Source of the DNA: Platanthera guangdongensis | Taxonomy: Eukaryota > Streptophyta > Magnoliopsida > Asparagales > Orchidaceae | Direction: 5' to 3' | DNA: 64,000 bases | Assembly: GCA_039583875.1 (NCBI GenBank) | Contig: CM077165.1 | Coordinates: 71,474,757-71,538,756, forward strand | Part shown: piece by piece, positions 1-11,039 of the stretch | Layout of the letters: each line of letters begins with the position of its first letter | Position numbering within the stretch: the stretch's first letter is position 1 | Made by a program: the position numbers and the translations under genes | Notes under the pieces: generated by a model | What the model saw: only the letters and a program-made list of their open reading frames with translations | Told to the model about the DNA's origin: nothing | Databases searched by the model: none

Positions 1-554
1 ACAAGCTCCAGCAGAGATGGCTCAGTTGCCCAGCCTTTAATATAGGTTACAAAGGCAACATACTCCTTCCACAAGCCGTGGATTATGAGCCTTTTCAACT
101 TAGCCTCAGAAATAGGCTCATCAGGATCAAGCACTGATATCTCAGCACATAGACTCTTCATCTTCAAGAAGAACTTTGAGATAGTCAGGTCTCCTTGAGT
201 TGTCCTAGCCAACTCATTCTCCAAGAACTGTAGCCTCGCCACATTCTTCCTGTTGAACAACCCATCAATAGTTGTCCATATATCAGCAGCCGACTCATAT
301 CCTATGATGTGATCAAACAACTCTGGTGACATAGCCCTCTTGAGAGTAAACTCCTCCTTTGCGTTAGTTTTCCTCCAGACTCTCACCTGCTCCGTAGTCC
401 CAAAAGCAGTAGTAACCTCCTGCCTGTCGTCACCACCGACGACCTCCCATAGCTCGTCCCCAAGAAGAAAACTCTTCGTACATGACTTCCACTTCTTAAA
501 GTTAATCGTGGTCAGGAGTTCAATAGCCAGACCTCTTGCATAGTTCCCTTCCAT
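1..554 (-). CDS. Copia gag, 5' part (element P), cut by window edge
   Basis: The minus strand is open without a stop from an ATG at 554 to the window edge, giving about 184 residues. The reading begins MEGNYARGLAIELLTTINFK and contains patterns such as FKKWKS, VWRKTNAKEEFTLKRAMSP, YESAADIWTTIDGLF and LQFLENELA, which are typical of the copia gag (UBN2 / retrotran_gag_2) capsid region. Gag would assemble the cytoplasmic particle that packages element RNA. The ATG lies about 75 bp inside the primer binding site and is the first plausible start. No frameshift is seen in the visible part, which contrasts with the decayed gag genes elsewhere in the window and suggests that P is a relatively young insertion. 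The zinc knuckle and pol would lie to the left of the window. The exact copia lineage is not clear from this fragment. Confidence 0.8.
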   Translation of the reverse strand, partial: MEGNYARGLAIELLTTINFKKWKSCTKSFLLGDELWEVVGGDDRQEVTTAFGTTEQVRVWRKTNAKEEFTLKRAMSPELFDHIIGYESAADIWTTIDGLFNRKNVARLQFLENELARTTQGDLTISKFFLKMKSLCAEISVLDPDEPISEAKLKRLIIHGLWKEYVAFVTYIKGWATEPSLLEL

Positions 555-629
555 TGCAACAACTTTGGTTAAGCTTCCAGAAGCACAGAGCAACAACACA
601 AGTTGATCACCGCTCAAGCAACTGGACCT

Positions 630-642
630 GGCTCTGATACCA
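630..642 (-). promoter_or_regulatory. Primer binding site of element P
   Basis: The minus strand reads TGGTATCAGAGCC directly after the LTR end at 643. This is the usual copia primer site complementary to the 3' end of initiator methionine tRNA. It fixes the orientation of P and the inner edge of its 5' LTR. Confidence 0.88.
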
Positions 643-2380
643 TGTTGAATTATCTCAAAGTGGTCAATGAGATAGCCTAATGCTAAATTAATATCCTCAG
701 AACTATCAATATCACACCTTGAATGTGCGAAAACTAGGAAAGCAAGCTCAACAACCAAATACAATCACAGGGGCAAGCAGATCATATATTTCTTTATTTC
801 TTCTTTACAGAGCGAGGTATACATGGCGAGACATGATTTCACCAGTACACAAGAACACAGGAAAAAATACAAGTAAAACAATTCGAGCGGACAGCACTGG
901 AGACCTCCGAGACCGCTCAATCCGCCAAAGTCGCTGAGGCCACCCGAACTGCTGCTGCTAGAAGACAAATAGAACATGGAGTCTGCCGAGACCGCGAGGT
1001 CGCGCGGACACACCGTTATTCGCTGACTGCTAAAAGCTGCTGCCGAACTGAAGAACAGACTGCCTAGACCGCCGAGTACGGCAGACAGGTTATTGAACTT
1101 GGAAAGCTGAAGCAGAGAAACTAACAAGCCGTAAAAGCAACCTGCTGAGACCTATGATTGAAACCGCAAACTTCACTGATGCTGAACGCAGTCAAAGCCA
1201 AACTCCTGCCTCCTCAGTGTTAGCCGCGCAACCTGCAAACAGCAAACAGTTCTCTTCATCCCGTACGGACAGGAAAATCCAGACCGCAACACTTAACCAA
1301 GACTCAACTTATTGTTCACTCAGTTACTATAGATGTGTCGGGGGGTCTATTTATAGGCGAGGTGAGGACTGTGGTCACCACCCTAGTGAATAGAGTCACC
1401 ACCCCAGCCTGCGCGATAACACAACCCAGTCCGCCAAATCCGCAAGGACTTGGCCAGACCAATCCTCCAGGCGCCAGGTCAAAAGCCAGTCTCCCACCAT
1501 GCAGACACAATGCCAGCCCACACAACACAAGCGCAGTGCCAGTCTGCCCAACGCAAGCATAGCGCCAGTCTGCTACTCAACACAGCATGCAGATACACTT
1601 GCAACTCAAGCTACATCAGTTCGCAATTCAACACAGCATACGGACACAACCACAACTCATACTGCATCAGTCCGCACACTGTACACAGATAATACGGCAG
1701 TCTGCATAGCTCGACAACAATGCCACAACCTGCCATGAGTCCACGACCAATAGGCAGTCCGCCCGGTCAACAGCGGACTCTGCGGACTCTGCGGACACCA
1801 TGGACTTGTCACAGAAAATGACCAAGTCCAGTAGCCCATCAAGCAACTAGTGCGAGCACGGTGGACACAGAACACCCAGACTGCCAATTAGCAGCACAGT
1901 CTGCCACAAGGATGTGAAACATCCATCGCAGCATGGAGAGCTCGGCAAGAACAAAAGCCCATCTCCAAAGCCAGTCCACAAATGCGCACTCGGCGGATGC
2001 AATAAACACGTCCGCCAACACACCCCAAATACAACTTCCAATCCGTCCGGTTACTCAAGAACTGTTGAATGCAAGGCTGCATATCAAGCTGAGCACCGCC
2101 AACAGACCGCCAACACTGTCCGCTCAGGCCACCCGACTAGATTCCCAAGTTGCTAAGACTTCCTTGGACATACACTATCCAGGCCGCACACCAGTCTGCC
2201 CAGGCCGCACAACAGGCCACACAGGCCGCTTCATAAGAACAGTCAAGCCACCATGTCCAACCAGGCCAGGTAACCCAGGCTGCAACCATCAGTCCGCCTA
2301 GGTCGCGGACTCAGACCGCTCAAACCGCTCAGACCGCCCGGCCTGCTCCATTACCCACTTTTACTTCACAAATTTCAACA
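643..2380 (-). repeat. 5' LTR of element P (1738 bp)
   Basis: The segment begins TGTTGAA and ends TTCAACA, an inverted terminal pair with TG/CA ends, and abuts the primer site on one side and the interrupted zinc-knuckle coding of element A on the other. The interior is crowded with degenerate copies of short GC-rich words of the AGACCGC, AGTCCGC and AGTCTGCC type, including back-to-back copies near 1775-1800. These words are not palindromes, unlike the arrays in the other copia LTRs here. A TATA box on the minus strand lies at 1347-1356. Many short ORFs cross this LTR in all frames and none resembles a protein. The other LTR is outside the window, so the target duplication cannot be checked. 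Confidence 0.85.
1347..1356 (-). promoter_or_regulatory. Probable TATA box in LTR of P
   Basis: The minus strand reads CTATAAATAG, about 1.0 kb into the LTR when read in the direction of transcription. It is the only good TATA box I found in this GC-rich LTR. Confidence 0.55.
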
Positions 2381-2381
2381 T

Positions 2382-2570
2382 AGGTTTGAATGCTGGTGCT
2401 GCGGCAAAGTTGGTCACTTTGTTGTGGATTGCTGGTTTAATCCCAGAAATTTTGAAACTCCTCAAGTTAACCATACGAGGCAAACCACTCGTACTATTAA
2501 CACACCAAGGGGGAGTATGCTAACAAGGAACCTAGGACCCAAATATTATTGGGTTCCTAAGGCAAAATGA
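2382..2570 (+). pseudogene. Gag C-terminal part with CCHC zinc knuckle (element A)
   Basis: An open stretch of 62 codons ends at a TGA at 2568-2570. It begins with a CX2CX4HX4C knuckle (CWCCGKVGHFVVDC), the nucleic-acid-binding part of gag, followed by a tail ending in WVPKAK. In the related elements B and M this knuckle is the second of two. The upstream part of gag was separated by insertion of P and is not in the window. The stop is the conserved end of gag in this group, because B and M also end WVPK followed by two residues and TGA. A stem-loop in the RNA overlaps the last codons (2534-2558). Confidence 0.75.
2534..2558 (+). other. Inverted repeat at gag-pol boundary (element A)
   Basis: Arms AGGACCCAA and TTGGGTTCCT flank a loop of about 5-6 bases just upstream of the gag stop. 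The same stem is found at the same place in B (25179-25203) and M (14234-14258). Confidence 0.6.
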
Positions 2571-5500
2571 TCTATTATCGCAGCTATGTCCAAAGGCTAA
2601 CAAAACATGTGCAAAGATGGTCCAAAGGTTATCCTTGGTGTCTCTCACCGTGGAATTACAAAAGACTACGGTACAATTTCTAATGGTATAGTTTCATTCA
2701 CCGATGTGGTTATATGAAAGGATTAGAACATAATCTGATCACCATAAGTAAATTATGTGATAAAGGTTTTATTGTTACCTTTTCTAAGGATCAGTGCCTG
2801 ATAAAGTCAGCCTCTACTATGGAGATGATATTAACAGGCACAAGGAGTAGGCATATACTTTGTCTTAATTTTATATGCTTAGACACTTCTACCCCAGTAT
2901 GTTTTGTTGCAAAAGATAGTGCATCTGTTTGTGATCAATGGCACAAGAGACTTGCACATATAAATTTCAAAACCATTAATATGATATTTTCTAAAGACCT
3001 AGTACGTGAAACACCGACTATTAAGTGCATTAAAGAGAGTCCATATCATGCATGCTAGATGGGCAAGCAGACAAGAGATACCTTTAAGGGCATTGCTGAT
3101 AAAGATTCCTCAAGGTGTTTGTAGTTACTACACATGGACTTATTCGGCCCAATGCAAGTTCATAGTTTAGGAGGTAAGTCATATACGCTAGTAATTGTTG
3201 ATGATCACTCACATTTTACTTGGGTGTTCTTTCTGAAACGAATGCTAGATACCTTTACTGTGTTCACGAATTTTGTCAGGCAAAACTAGAATGAATTTAA
3301 CTGCTCAGTGGTCAGAATTAGAAGTGACCACGGAACAGAATTTGAATCTGGTGCCATGATAGAATTCTGTGGAAGTCTAGGTATCTTTCATGAGGTTTCC
3401 TCCCCGCGTACTCCACAATAAAGTTGAGTTGCAGAGAGAAGGAATAGAACACTCATTGAAGCATGCACTACAATGTTGACTGACTCCTCTCTACCAGAGT
3501 ACTTCTGGGCTGAGGCCGTCAATACAACTTGTCATGTGCAAAACAGAGCATTGATCAATAAGAATCATCGTAAGACTCCCTATGAGCTACTGAAAGGCAG
3601 GAGACCGAATGTGTCCTACCTCAGAATCTTTGGCTGTAAATGTTATGTACTTAATAATGGGAAATATCATCGTACAAAGTTTAGAGAAAAATGTTTTGAA
3701 GGTATTTTCGTAGGTTATAGTAGCTATAGTAAGGCTTTTAGAATTTTTAATAAGAAACTCTAGTGGTAGAAGAGTCGATTAATGTTGTATTTGATGAGAC
3801 AATACCGCTACATAACAGCTCTTCCAGTATTTTTGTTGAAGATGCGGATTCAAGGCAGAAAGAGTTAAGCTTGGATTAGACAGTTGAAGAAAGTGCTCAA
3901 ATTTTCATCAAGATAACTCCTCTAACCTCAATTGGAGAAGAAAATCACCAAGATGAAGAAGTTATCCAAGTGGAAGAAGTAACTCCAGAAATAGTGGAAG
4001 CTCCCGATGTAAGGACTCTAGTGCTCAGACACTTGATGGATCACCCGGTTGATCAAATCATAGGAGTTCCTCTTGCTAGTGTAAGAATTTGAAGAGGTAC
4101 CACTAAAGAAAATTTGCATTTAAGTTTCCTCTCGCTGGTTGAACCAAAGAAATTCGAAGAAGCAAACTAAGATGCATCTTGGATAGTTGCAATGGAAGAA
4201 GAACTAAAACAGTTCAAACGCTGCCAAGTCTAGAAGCTTGTACCAAGACCCAATGGCAAGAATGTAATTGGAACAAAATGGGTCTACAGTAAAAAGATGG
4301 ATGAAGATGGAACCATCATCAAAAACAAAGCCAGACTCGTAGCTAAAGGATATAGACAGGAAGAAGGGATCAACTTTGATCAGACCTATGCTCCAATGGC
4401 AAGACTCGAAGCTATCAGGTTGTTCCTCGCATATGTTGTACTTATGGGCTTCATTGTCTATCAAATGGACGTGAAGTCAACTTTCCTCAATGGTAATATA
4501 AAAGAAGAAGTATATGTGAACCAACCCCCAGGTTTTGTTGATCCTAACCATCCTGACTATGTTTATTTGTTTTTTAAATCTTTATACGGTTTAAAACAAG
4601 CTTTACGAGCTTGGTATGAAACACTGTCTAACTTTCTTTTTGAGAGCAAGTTCACAAGGGGAAAGATAAATAAGATATTATTTCTTAGGGAAGTAAAAGG
4701 CAAGATTTTGCTAGTGCAAATCTATATCGATGATATTATCTTTGGCTCTTCTGACGACAACCTTTGAAAGAAGTTTTTCAAACTTATGCAAGGGAAGTTT
4801 GAAATGAGAAGTATGGGTGAGCTGAAATATTTCTTAGGACTTCATGTGAAATAATATGAAGATGGAATTTTCAACTCTCAGACGAAGTTCACCAAGGTGT
4901 TAGTTAAGAAATTTGGATTTGAGCATGCAACTTCTATGAGGAGTCCAATGGGTTCAGCTATGTCTCTAGATAAGGACTAGAAAGGGAAACCTTTCGAAGA
5001 AACCAAGTAAAGAAGCATAATTGGATCTTATTTACATCTTACTACTAGCAGGCCTGACATAATATTTTCAACATGTGTGTGTGCTAGTTATCAGGTGAAC
5101 TATAAGGAATCTCACTACTCTGCTACAAAGCTGATTTTGAGATACCTTAAGGGAACACCCAATCTTGGCTTATGGTACCCAAGAAATAATGATAGAGAAC
5201 TAATTGGATTTTTAGATGCAGACTTTGCAAATAGCAAAGAAGATAGAAATACCCCTTCTGAGACTTGCCAATTCCTTGGAAGAAGGCTCATATCTTAGAG
5301 CAGTAAGAAATAGAATTTTGTTGCAATGTCAACAGCCGAGTCAGTATATATTTCTGCAGGAAGTTGTTGTGCACAACTTCTCTGGATAAAGAATCAATTT
5401 GAAGTCTACAACTTGAAGTTCAGGGACATTCCTATGTTTTTTGAATCCTCCAGCACTATAGCAATCGCCAGCAATCTAATTTCTCATAGCCAGATGAAGC

Positions 5501-5670
5501 ATATCAAATTGAGATATCATTTCCTTCGAGAGCATGCGGAGAATGGGGACATCAACCTCCAGTATGTTCCCACAGATAGGAAAGTTGCAGATATTTTAAC
5601 GAAGCCGATGGATGAGAGCAAGTTCTCTCTCTTCAAGATAGAACTTCGTATGCTCAACATGGAGTCCTAA
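2571..5670 (+). pseudogene. Copia pol remnant (element A)
   Basis: One main reading frame with many stops covers the pol polyprotein in copia order. The GAG_pre-integrase domain is near 2880-3060 (WHKRLAHINFKT, then HAC). The integrase core follows at about 3130-3480 (MDLFGPMQ, VDDHSHFTWVFF, RSDHGTEFES, VAERRNRTLIEA) with its downstream region to about 3760. Reverse transcriptase runs at about 4300-4960 ([41 protein letters not shown], catalytic YIDD). RNase H runs at about 5080-5640 (DADFA, STAES, VADILTKP). The protease active-site segment expected near 2600 (DSGCSRHMTG in relatives) is missing, apparently by deletion. The terminal stop after MLNMES is at 5670. Function is clearly lost. Confidence 0.85.
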
Positions 5671-5814
5671 AAAGTTCACAGTTCAAGTCATGGAAGGATT
5701 CAACATCCGCCCCTCAGAAAATGCCAAGGAAAACTCTTACTCAGCAAACTTTCAGGAAAATTAAGGCTCAGACGTGGAACTCTCGAAACAACACTTTGCT
5801 TTCTCGAAACGACT
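5671..5814 (+). repeat. Post-pol spacer of element A, left part
   Basis: This is non-coding sequence between the pol stop and the insertion point of element M. The end carries the word TCTCGAAA (around 5785-5812), which resumes on the far side of M at 18400-18640. The last five bases (CGACT, 5810-5814) match CTACT at 18388-18392 at four of five positions and are the probable target duplication of M. Confidence 0.7.
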
Positions 5815-7633
5815 TGAAAATGTTTTAAGTTGTCTTACCTAAATCACCTAGAGGGGGGCGAATAGGTAAGTTGTGCGTCTTTTTGCGGAATAAAAACTTT
5901 AAAGATCTATGCACAAAGAATCAAACCAAGCAATCACAGACGACAACAAGAATTATAGTGGTTCCCCAACTTTGGGTACATCCACTTTCCACTCACCGAT
6001 CTAGCAAAGCACTAGACTCGGCTACTCCACTAATCTCAAATTGAAAACAATCCTACACCTCAAAACAACGTTCCCACAACTCGATGCCAAATATGGATCT
6101 ACACTCAAAAGATATAACTTCCTACAATAACTCGGAGAAAATAACTCTGACAACTCGGAGAAAGATCTCCTACAAGAATAAAATGAAATAGCAAATACAA
6201 ACAGTGATTTATTCTCAGATCTGAAATCCTTCTATCTATTCTTCTTTCTGAGCTTTGCGGCTTTATGAGAATTTGTTGAAGAAGAATCGGCAATCTCTGG
6301 ATCTGAAAATCTCTGGACTCATATGATCAAGTAGAAGATCTGTCATTGATAATAATCTCGATCTGTGAATCGATCTTCTCTGAATCAATCTGAATCAAAA
6401 GCGCCTCCAATGAAGAATAAGATCGGCGGCTCTCAATTTAAAAAGAAAGAACGGATTCAGAAAGCTTGGAATTTCTTCTTATGGAGGCTGAAATTCTTCT
6501 TAAAATCTTCTTAAAACTTCTTAGGTTTGTCGAAAATGATAAGACCTTTTATAGGGTTACCCTAACGGTCATAATCAACATTAATGACATCCACGTGGAC
6601 CAATCACACATTAATGATGTTTGAAATAACCATCTATCTGGACTTAGCAAAATTCAGAAAAATCAGAACAGGTGTTCTTGAGAAGAAGGCTTTTACTCGA
6701 GAACAAAAGAATTATATTACTCAAGAACAATACAGAAGTTCTCGAGAAGAAGACTTAAAGAAAATTGATGTGGAGAAAGAAAACAGCATTCTCGGGAAAG
6801 ATGTAAATTACTCGAGAAAAATATTTTATAGTTCTCGAGAAGAATTATTTTGGTACTCGAGAACAAAAGGCTATCTCGAGAAAAATACTTAGAAAAATAT
6901 GTGGAGGTGGAAAACAACAGTATCGAGAATGAAAAGTACTCGAGAAAGATGATGTTTTATTCTCGAGAAGAAACATCCTGGTACTCAAGAACAACTAGTC
7001 GTCCCGAGAACAAAAGTTTCGCTCTCGAGAAAAGTACACTGGGTCTCGACAAATACCTTCTACATATCGAGAAAAGAAGATAGTCTTCTCGAGAATAATA
7101 TTGGTCTTCTCGAGAAAAATACTTAGAAAAATATTTGTCTGGAAAACAAACATCTCGAGAAGAAATGACATATATTACTCGAGAACAAAAGTCTTTCTCG
7201 AGAACAGCAAGAAGCTTTCTCGAGAACAACTTCTCTTACTCGAAATGAAGACAAGTCTTACTAGAGAATAATCATAAGTCCTTCTCGAATACAAATATAG
7301 TACTCGAGAAAAAAACTTAGACTTTTTTTGAAAATTTAAATCTTCATTCTTCATAAAAAATCAACATCCATCTTTTTGCTTGCCCTTAGTGCTTGAAAGG
7401 AAGTGTGTCCCAATAGAGAGGCTACACATGAGTCAACACCATGAATCGCACAATGAGGCATTACATTGTAAGGTCGTGTGTTTGGAGACTCATTGTAAAT
7501 TGACATTGGTCTACACTTGGCAATTAAGTTCTGTAAACACTTAACAAAAGGAGCATCAAATACAAACTTAATTCATCTTAGTGTAAGGGTGATTTCATAC
7601 AAATCTGGGCTATTATGGATGCAATACCAAACA
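5815..7633 (-). repeat. 3' LTR of element M (1819 bp)
   Basis: On the minus strand the LTR begins TGTTTGGTATTGC at 7633 and ends TTTTCA at 5815. In order of transcription it holds an array of the palindromic word TCTCGAGA, mostly as TTCTCGAGAA or TACTCGAGAA (about 7310-6640), a CCAAT plus G-box pair (6591-6606), a TATA box (6545-6554), a conserved inverted repeat with arms AGTGG and CCACT (5957-5986), and a TCACCTA/TAGGTGA-type stem close to the end. Several ORFs run through the array and read as repeats of SREE and YSR; they follow from the repeat word and are not genes. Confidence 0.9.
6545..6606 (-). promoter_or_regulatory. Core promoter of M 3' LTR: CCAAT, G-box, TATA
   Basis: Read on the minus strand, TGATTGGTCCACGTGG holds an inverted CCAAT box and a CACGTG G-box. 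It is followed about 40 bp later by CTATAAAAGG. The same block occurs in the other M LTR (17294-17355) and, with the spacing changed slightly, in the LTR of element B. Confidence 0.65.
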
Positions 7634-7649
7634 ATCTCCCCCTATTTGT
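7634..7649 (-). promoter_or_regulatory. Polypurine tract of element M
   Basis: The minus strand reads AAATAGGGGGAGAT immediately before the 3' LTR start. It primes plus-strand DNA synthesis. The same AAATAGGGGG core precedes the 3' LTRs of B and C. Confidence 0.85.
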
Positions 7650-7814
7650 AGAAGTCAGAACCCTCTACACTAAGGTGAATTACATTAAGAGAAAAACACA
7701 TAAATATACTAATAGCTTAAAAATTTAGAGAAATGCAATAATATGTAAAAATCAGATCAGAATTAGAAGTTCATATAAGTAGAAAATTGTGAAAGAGAAT
7801 TAAATTCAACAATT

Positions 7815-10480
7815 TCAAAAATGAACTTCCATCATCTTCAGTTTACTGATCCTGTGAATGTTGCTTTCCTTGTCTCTCTTGCTTGTCCTGTTGTCTCCTC
7901 TGATAACTGAATGGCTTGGGAAAGTACTTAGGACTTCTAGGTGGAGCCTTAGGATTATTTCTGCCATGAATTCTGTCATAAATCCTTCTCTTTGTAAGAG
8001 ACTTCTCATATAATTCCCATTCATCTGAACTCTAGTGCAAGCTTCTGTTCTCATTGAAGTCAACCACTTGCCTTAAAGTTTCAAGAATGAGAGACTTAGA
8101 AGTAGGGCTCCGAACTTCAGCATATTCTTGAGTTCTTTTCCCTTCAGCTTCTGGATGTGGAGTTGATCTACTTGTAGAGGCTCCATCACCATACTTTCTT
8201 CTCTTGGCTTTTTGAACTTTTGGAGGATGAGGAGGCAGTCCTGTTTGTTCCGATTCCCATACTTGTTCATACACATCAGGAGGAGGTCCTTCATAGTAAT
8301 CTGGAGGAGGTCCTTCAAATTATGCTGGAGGTGTTCCTTCAAAATAGTCTGGAGGAGGAGAGAAAGTAGGCATGTTGACATCTAGATTTACAGGAGGAGG
8401 AGCATTTGGATCCATAGCAAATTCAGGGAATAATTAATTGTGCATCCATACAGAAGTATCATAAGTATATAACTTGGTAGTCTTGACTTCTTTGAGGACA
8501 TATGTCCGAATTTCTTTTAACTGATCTTCCCATTGATTTTTCATAGTTGCAGCTTATTTTTCTAGAAGTTCCTTCACTTTATCCTCCCCCTTTCTGACTT
8601 CTACAGAGAGGGTGTTGATGACATCTTCTTTGAATTTGCCAACCTCTTCACAAGTTTTAAAGTTTCTTTCATCACCTCTCTTGTCTAGGAGAATTTGATT
8701 ATTAGCAAGGGTCACTGATTGCTCCATAACAGTGCCAATGCTAGTAATAGTGTGATCGATAGCTTTTCCACCTATTTGCAGAGGCCTTTTAAACTCATCT
8801 GTATTGTCTTGGATTTCAGCAAATCCTTGACTCATTTCTTTTTTTTAAAGCACTTACTTTGTCAGTGACAGCCTTCAGGGAATCATCAAAGTACTTTCTC
8901 TGAGCAGTAAGCATTTCTTCAATTTTTTGTAGAATTGAACCTTCAGGAAAAACTTCTTTCTGAGGTGATGGAGGAGGCTGAGCTGGAATAGTCCATAGAA
9001 GTATTTCTTCAATTGCAACAGTAGAAGTAGAGGCTTTCCTTCTGTGTACTGTGCTGATTTCATCTTCATTAATTGTTTGCAGAAGAGTTGGAATCTGGAA
9101 ATGAAGAATGGGAAGTCTTTATTCAGCAGCTTCAACTGGAATTTCATCATATGAGTAATGGATGGAGACTACTTCATCATCATGTATATCTTCAGCAGGA
9201 TACTTATCAGCTTCATGTACTGGAGATTGATCAGCTGGGGGAGAGGATTCTTGATGTTCTGGAGACTGTGCAGGAGCTGGAGATTTTTCTGGTTGTGCTG
9301 GAGACTTAGGAGAAGTTGTTGTAGATGGAGGAAGATCTTCAGGGATATGAAAAGGAGCTTCTTTAGCGGTAAGTTTCTATATCATCTTATTTATGTCATC
9401 TTCAGTGGATAGAATCTCAGCTTGAGTCTGGGCATCTGTCAGATCATCATGTACTGGAATTTCTTCAACAGCAGGAAAGTCTGAGTTTGAATGCAGCAAA
9501 GTGGAAGAAGTAGCAACAATAGTAGGAGTAGATGGAAGATATGTAGCAGCAGGGGTAGCTGGAATCTTTTCTAAAGCTAAGTTAGCAGCAGCAACATCAG
9601 TCACTGAGATAGGAATTTCTGAAGCTGTAGCAGTAGGAATATCTTGAGGAGGAATGACTGAAACGGTAGGAGCTGGAGGTGGCTGGACTGAGACAGATGG
9701 TGCAGGCTCCCCCTCAATAACTTAATCGGTTATTTGATGTGAAGGAGGAGATGGGGTCCTATCCACATCTTCCATGTCCTTTGGTGCTTTGTCAGTCTTC
9801 TATAGCTTGACCTCCCATCTCTGGATGGAGGTAATGCATACCTTCTTCATGTGGTGGAGGGTTGTGCCCTTTTTCATTGGAAATGCTTCAGGATTCAGGT
9901 TTAGATACAGAGATATTATTATTCCATAATTGGGGTTCTTAATGCATGCCTTGATTTTCTCAAAAAGCATCATTACCCACTGAAACTTCTTTCTACATAT
10001 AACAGCAGTCATTAAATCAAAGAACTTTAGAGTAATGTAACTTATAGAACATGTTCTACACAGAAGGACTTTTCCTAGGATGTCAGCCAATAGCTTACTC
10101 TATGCATTCATATATTACCTTTTGATTATGTTAGAGGACTGAGGAATACCACAGAATCTATAGGATCTCTCATAATCACTGCATATTAAATCATCTTCCA
10201 TATCTATGACTGGAAGTTGCAGAAGTTGAGAAATAGACAGAGCAGATATTTTTACCTTGATACTCTGAACTTTAGACTTGATTAATTTGCCATTTATCTT
10301 AACCTTGGCATTCTGGAAGAATTCTTCTACTTCAAAAGTGAAAATTCTACAAGGATGTTCAATAATAAATGACAAACCGGCTGTGTCTAGTAGAAGAACA
10401 TTTCTGAAATCGTCTGATATCTCTGTAATCCCTGAAGGACAGAGTTCACTCCTGATCCCTAGCTTTGAGGACGAAGCCAT
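7815..10480 (-). pseudogene. ORF3 (env-like position) remnant of element M
   Basis: The ATG at 10480 begins MASSSKLG and starts an N-terminal domain of about 230 residues that resembles the putative plant transposon protein family (PF20167): EVEEFFQNAKVKING, LSISQLLQLP, then LADILGKVLL and VICRKKFQW. A stop near 10115 and a frame change break this domain. A Pro/Thr/Ser-rich linker (about 9760-9400) leads to DLTDAQTQAEILSTEDDINKMI-type sequence, a helical region with GFAEIQDNTDEFKR and HTITSIGTVMEQSVTLANNQ (8835-8554), and a charged tail ending near 7815. Homologous pieces occur in A and B. The domain order is shared, so this is one gene. The molecular function is unknown. No convincing signal peptide or membrane segment is visible, so I would not call it an envelope protein. 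Confidence 0.7.
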
Positions 10481-10616
10481 TGTTGAAGAGAGATCAATCT
10501 TTGCTGGTTGGTGAATGAGAAAAGTGACTTGCGGAGACGGCGGAGACGGGGAAGACGAAGCGACTTTTCTCGAGAAGGGTTTCGAAATCAAGACTAAAAA
10601 TCTATTGTATTTATTT

Positions 10617-10978
10617 CTATTTATATTTACTGCTAATTTTGATGATTTAAAATATAAATAATCATTAAAAAATACCTGGAAAGAGACGGCTAAGCGCCTG
10701 TGTGCCGATACGAAAAATTTACCTTGAAGAAGAAAATGACACCACATTTCTCGAGAAGAAGAATTGTTCTCGAGAAGAAATCCAGTATCACTCGAGTATA
10801 ATAAGCCTTTGTCTCGAATAGAAATTAGCCTTGTTCTCGAGTAGAGATATCCTATTCTTGAGTAGAACATTTCTTCTCGAGAAATAATCTCTTTATACTC
10901 GAGAAGGAGTTTTACTATTCTCGAGAGGAATTTTGTTGTTCTCGAGTAGAATACTTGTACTCGAGAGATGAAGTCCAA
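10617..10978 (-). promoter_or_regulatory. Candidate internal promoter of ORF3 (element M)
   Basis: Between pol and ORF3 the spacer carries repeated TCTCGAG, TCTCGAGAA and CTCGAGTA words (10740-10970), the same word family as the M LTR. They are followed on the minus strand by ATATAAATAG (10626-10617), 137 bp before the ORF3 ATG. This repeats the array-then-TATA layout of the LTR. An ORF runs through the array in frame with ORF3, but its translation is repetitive (SREE, YSR) and is probably not protein. Confidence 0.5.
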
Positions 10979-11039
10979 AATCTGAAATTTTCTGATTTTT
11001 GAAGTAAAATCAGATCTTGACCTTGCCTGTCACCTGTCT

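Larger units (their letters stand above)
2381..5814 (+). mobile_element. Element A, first fragment (degenerate Sirevirus-like copia)
   Basis: This is the oldest layer of the nest. It begins inside gag, where element P interrupts it, and continues through the gag tail, pol and the start of the post-pol spacer, until element M interrupts it at 5815. The remainder of A resumes at 18388-19367 and 62583-64000. Many in-frame stops and deletions show long decay. Its own LTRs are outside the window. Confidence 0.85.

Noticed and set aside
765..2301. Many overlapping ORFs of 60-120 codons in the P LTR
   Set aside because: They lie in all frames of a repeat-rich LTR, have biased composition and show no domain.
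6584..7229. ORFs on both strands reading SREE/YSR repeats in the LTR of M
   Set aside because: The peptides are direct translations of the TCTCGAGAA word and occur on both strands; they are not conserved as protein between the two LTR copies.
7815..10480. Calling ORF3 a retroviral-type envelope gene
   Set aside because: The position fits, but no signal peptide, cleavage site or membrane segments are visible, and the N-terminal domain resembles the putative plant transposon protein family.
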